Source: Arthrobacter sp. V1I7
Lineage (GTDB): Bacteria; Actinomycetota; Actinomycetes; Actinomycetales; Micrococcaceae
Direction of reading: 5' to 3'
Assembly (NCBI RefSeq): GCF_030817015.1
Contig: NZ_JAUSYS010000001.1
Span: forward strand, 4,464,001-4,528,000
DNA: 64,000 nt
The notes under the pieces: generated by a model
Told to the model about the DNA's origin: nothing
What the model saw: only the letters and a program-made list of their open reading frames with translations
The model's database searches: none
In this document: piece after piece, positions 60,747-64,000 of the stretch
Layout: each line of letters starts with the position of its first letter
Position numbering within the stretch: position 1 is the stretch's first letter
Position numbers and translations under genes: made by a program

Positions 60747-62302
60747 GCCTTGTCCCCGTCCGTCCACGGGTTGTGGGCGGCAACAGCCACAGGGGCACGC
60801 TCAATTGTTTCCTTGGCTGCGAGGGAGTCTTTGACCTTTTGGGCATGGGGCCCGTTCATCCAGGGAATCGTTTCGATCATGGTGGCCGGGGCACCGGAGG
60901 CGAGCAGGATGGCTCTGAACCTTGGCAGCGCTGTCAGGTCGGCAACGGACAGGATTTCGTCCTTGCTTTCCTGCCTGGACGAGGAGGATCCGGTTCTGCT
61001 GTGGCTGCGGGAGACGTTGATGTAGCTGTATTGGCCGATGAGGCGGGAGAGCTCGTCGAGGTAGCCGACTTCGGAGACGCCGCCGCCGTAGATTTTGACG
61101 TTGGATGCTGACCAGAGTTTCCGCATTCCTTCGAGGTTCCAGACTTCCACGCCCTGGGACCAGGACTGCAGGATGGTCATGAGGATGATGCCGCGGGAGC
61201 CGTAGTGGCTGTATTGGTCCGGCAGGGCTTTCCACCGGCAGACGTTCGCGGCTTCATCGAGGATCCCCAGCAGCGGTGTTGCGAGGCGCCCGCCGGGTTG
61301 GGAGGTGGCGTACTTTTCGGCAGCTTCGACGACGGCGACGGTCAGGGCCGTGACCAGGGGGCCGGCGGTGCCGAGTCCTTCGCGGGAGAGGCTGTACAGC
61401 GTGCCTGTGCCGCGCACGAAGTCCTCGGGAACGAACTGCGGCCGCGGGTCGCTGTCCACCGTCGTGTCCCGGGCCGGGGTGACCCATTGGCTGACCTCGC
61501 GGTCGGTCAGGAAGGAAACCATTTGCCGGGCGGTGCCGTAGACGCCGGCCCGCTGCTTTTCCGGTTCGCGGATGTGGCCCATCACCATGTCCGAGAGCAA
61601 GTCATACCCTGCGGTCCTCAGCAGTTCTGCGGGGGCCTCGTCGTGCGGGCGGGTCAGCCAGGTATAGACCTGTGTGACCGGGGCGGAGCCGAGTGAGGCG
61701 GCGAGCAGGAAGGCTTTGAGCAGGTTCTGCCCTGCCGGGTCGAAGTAGGCATCAGGTTTGGTCCCGGGTTCCCGGGAGCCGTTGGCGAAGTGCTGTGCCA
61801 GGTTCCCGGCCGTGGCTTCGTTCTTCACATACGACAGCGGGTTCCACCACCACGTGGGATCGTCTTCGGCGACGGCCTGCGGGTCAAAGACCCACATCGC
61901 GCCTGCCTCTGACCGGATCGGACGTGTCACGTCCACGATGTCGCGCTTGTTCGAGGTAGCGATCATCGCACCGGGTGCGTCCAGGATCGCCGGGACGGCG
62001 TAGGAGGTGGTCTTCATGGTGCGGGGCCCGGCGATAAGGATCAGCATGTCCTCCCAGGAGGCCCACAGCGGGCGTTTCCCGGCGACGCTGCGGCCAAGCC
62101 GCACACCCGGGGAGTTCTCGACCCCGAGGCGCACCGCGGTGGCGGTGGTCCCTTTGGTGCCCAGGTGATTGAGGTCTTTTCCCCGGCCCATGTGGACGGC
62201 GGCCTTATCCACACGGGTGCGTTTGCTCGCGGTCCGGGAGCGGACCACCAGCACCGTCACCAGCAGTGCGATCAGGACAGCGGCCAGCACGCAGGCGACC
62301 AC
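60743..62302 (-). CDS. VirD4/TraG-like type IV coupling ATPase
   Basis: A 519-residue protein with an N-terminal membrane segment (VACVLAAVLIALLVTVLVV), Walker A GPRTMKTT (residues 92-99) and Walker B LGILDEAANVC (about 350). It would link relaxosome DNA to the secretion channel in conjugation. The GTG start 62302 is a minimum: homologous sequence goes on upstream but is cut by a TAA codon (62309-62311) and a frameshift. If the upstream part is really lost, the protein lacks its first membrane segments. DUF4913 and VirB4-like genes are its neighbours. Confidence 0.85.
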   Translation of the reverse strand: MVACVLAAVLIALLVTVLVVRSRTASKRTRVDKAAVHMGRGKDLNHLGTKGTTATAVRLGVENSPGVRLGRSVAGKRPLWASWEDMLILIAGPRTMKTTSYAVPAILDAPGAMIATSNKRDIVDVTRPIRSEAGAMWVFDPQAVAEDDPTWWWNPLSYVKNEATAGNLAQHFANGSREPGTKPDAYFDPAGQNLLKAFLLAASLGSAPVTQVYTWLTRPHDEAPAELLRTAGYDLLSDMVMGHIREPEKQRAGVYGTARQMVSFLTDREVSQWVTPARDTTVDSDPRPQFVPEDFVRGTGTLYSLSREGLGTAGPLVTALTVAVVEAAEKYATSQPGGRLATPLLGILDEAANVCRWKALPDQYSHYGSRGIILMTILQSWSQGVEVWNLEGMRKLWSASNVKIYGGGVSEVGYLDELSRLIGQYSYINVSRSHSRTGSSSSRQESKDEILSVADLTALPRFRAILLASGAPATMIETIPWMNGPHAQKVKDSLAAKETIERAPVAVAAHNPWTDGDKA

Positions 62303-62513
62303 TGTGGATTATTCCGGCCAGGGCACCCGGCCCTTGACCAGCCCGGCCACCAGATCAATCGGATGGGCCGGGGGCGCGGCAAGACCGGCCAGCCAGGATC
62401 CGAGATGGGCCGAGACCCAGCTGCCGCCCCCCAATGACGACAGCTGCGCCGATGGCCAGCCAGATCCCTAGCCCGTCGCCCATGCCCGTGCCTTTACGAT
62501 TCGGAGCACTCAT
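62303..62513 (-). pseudogene. 5' part of the coupling-protein gene, broken
   Basis: ATG 62513 starts SAPNRKGTGMGDGLGIWLA, a membrane leader that runs to IGAAVVI. The C6 run (62427-62432) carries one base too many; skipping it gives SWVSAHLGSWLAGLAAPP and VDLVAG-like sequence up to WPE, then TAA, then the frame of the intact gene. The ATG lies inside the end of the VirB4-like gene (20 bp overlap). Confidence 0.65.
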
Positions 62514-64000
62514 GCCGCACCTTCTTCCCTACCGGAGCCGGCGCTTCCAGCAGGGTCTCTGCCCGGGCATGCCATTTTTTATTTGTGTCGTTCAGGGTCG
62601 CTTCGATGGAGGTGAGGCCGATCTGGACGGGGATGCCGGGGCGGCCGCCGACCTTGATCAGGAATTTCCCACGTCCGGGAGGTTCGACGTCGCCGCCGCG
62701 GGAATCCCAGGCGGGCGGGTCCTGCCACGAGATGAGCTTCTGCTGTTCCTGCCGCGACAGCGGGATCGCTGCGGTCAGCAGCGGCATCTCGGAGGCGGGG
62801 AGGCCGCCGCAGATGACCATGCCGGAGCGGTTCGACGAAGCCGCGGGCCTTCATCCGGTCTTCTTCGGCCGGGAGCGCGAGGAGGTCGGACATGGTGTGG
62901 GAGATCATGACCTGCCCGACACCGACGGAACGGTTGAGCCGGGTCAGGGCGTCCACCCGGTCCACCATGCCCTTGCCGGCGCGCAGTGCCCGCCAGAGCT
63001 CGTCGAGGACGACGAAGTAGTTCCGGCGCGGTTCCAGACCGGCGTCAGCGAGGGCGTTGGCGATGTTGACGGTGCCGAAGCCGTAGGACCAGCAGGCCAG
63101 CAGCACGGCGGCCTGAAGGTCCGTTTCGGTCTCATCGATGCTGGAGACATCGAAGACGACGGCCCGGTCGCGCCGCATCTGGTTCGTGGTGTGCCGGGAG
63201 AAGATTTCCCCGAGTTTCCCGCCGCCGGTCAGCCCGAGGAGCGTGGCTTCCAGGGCCCGGGTTTCCTGCAGGTAGACGGTCATGTCGCCGCGGTCCAGTG
63301 CGACCTGGCGCAGCTCGTCCGGCGCGGCGGTGATGACGTCGAGAAGGTCTTTCAGGACCGGAACACCGTCGAAGGATTCATCGAGGACGCGCAGGGCGCG
63401 GTCCAAAATGGTCTGTTCCTGATCGATGGGCGGGTTGTTCCGGCTGATCGTGATGAGGGAGACGACCACGTTCAGGCGCCGGCCGTGTGCGTCGGCGCCC
63501 GGACCCGGACGGCGGCGTCGTGGTGGCCGCGCTCCTCGAGGAGCTGAGCGACCTCGATGGCCTGTCCGGGGTCAAGGATGTTCCGGTAGCCACGGCCGCG
63601 GCCGAGTTCGATGACCTGCCCGCCAATGGCCTTGATGGCGTCCACGTGTTCGCCCTTCAGGTCCCCGAGTACGAGCGGGTGGACGCCCTGGCCGGAGAGG
63701 CCCAGCTTCATGCGGCGCACGGGCGTGGATTTTCCCAGGCCGGGTTTGCCGAGGATGAACGCGGAGGGGTTGGAAATCAGGTGGGCGCGCTGGAACCAGC
63801 TGATCGGGTCACAGCAGACCGTGGCCTGGGTTTCCTCGTGCCGGCCCAGCGGGACGCCGATCATGGGCGAGGACGTGCCCGAGGAAAATGGCCACAGCCC
63901 GCAGACCTGCACTGTGGTCCCACAGTATTCACGCACCGCCGGGACCAGGGCGGCAGCCCCTCCCCCGCGGCCGCCCCAGCCGCGGGACCCGGGGACACGC
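62494..64000 (-). pseudogene. VirB4/TraC-like conjugation ATPase, frameshifted, continuing past window end
   Basis: The C-terminal 500 residues of a T4SS ATPase. Walker A ILGKPGLGKSTPVRRM and GVHPLVLGDLKGEH are in the first frame (to 63472); a shift near 63495 leads to NVVVSLITISRNNPPIDQEQTILDRAL, then FVVLDELWRALRAG (Walker B) and QVMISHTMSDLLAL; a further extra base near 62830 leads to SGMVICGGLPASEMPLL and the normal end. The N-terminal half lies outside the window. Both shifts are in GC-rich runs and could be errors. It powers pilus assembly and DNA transfer with the coupling protein. Confidence 0.85.

Noticed and set aside
1..64000. CRISPR arrays, rRNA and tRNA genes
   Set aside because: No regularly spaced repeat array and no rRNA or tRNA-like sequence was seen by eye in the window.

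Overview
The window is high-GC actinobacterial DNA, most likely from Arthrobacter or a close relative such as Pseudarthrobacter or Paenarthrobacter. The evidence is a DUF4193 gene (an actinobacterial family), a polyphosphate-glucokinase fragment, an Arthrobacter-type glucodextranase plus GH49 dextranases, and several CsoR-type copper operators. Many IS elements, broken genes and T4SS-type conjugation ATPases at the right end suggest a plasmid, an integrated conjugative element, or an accessory region of the chromosome. Replicon type is inference; sequence alone does not settle it.

Layout. 1-2 kb: the end of a redox/arsenic-type cluster (thioredoxin reductase C-terminus, a 23-residue peptide with seven cysteines, an FAD oxidoreductase with a Cys-rich tail). 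2-7 kb: remnants (YhcG nuclease, DUF4193 with compensating frameshifts, truncated and frameshifted pyruvate kinase), a zinc-ribbon gene pair and an Asp/Glu racemase-like gene. 7-23 kb: an aldo/keto reductase, then a coherent dextran-utilisation locus: ROK repressor, secreted glucodextranase (GH15), secreted GH49 dextranase, second ROK repressor, sugar ABC transporter (binding protein and two permeases, no ATPase gene), cytoplasmic GH13 oligo-1,6-glucosidase and a second GH49 dextranase. In this model dextran is cut outside the cell, isomalto-oligosaccharides are imported, and the GH13 enzyme releases glucose.

23-32 kb: a small conserved gene, a polyphosphate-glucokinase/short-chain-dehydrogenase chimera, an ISL3 remnant, and a cluster of membrane proteins with a MalT/LuxR-type regulator. 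Two of the membrane-protein genes share a 17-bp operator-like element. 32-51 kb: a copper-resistance region with CsoR, CopA, CopZ, two paralogous HxHP proteins, two AhpD-like proteins, thioredoxin, an FAD disulfide/ferredoxin-reductase-like enzyme, a YHS protein and three MFS exporters. Seven CsoR-like palindromes (ATACCC-N5-GGGTAT type, one degenerate) lie in front of these genes. IS110, IS256 and integrase-type elements interrupt the region.

51-64 kb: UspA and MHS-transporter pseudogenes, a DUF3223 gene split by an IS1380 element, an OLD-family ATPase/TOPRIM nuclease (possible phage defence), a non-coding block with direct repeats and DnaA-box-like 9-mers, then DUF4913, VirD4/TraG-like and VirB4-like genes running off the right edge. 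About 18 single-base frameshifts occur in otherwise well-preserved genes, so some breaks may be sequence errors rather than true decay.
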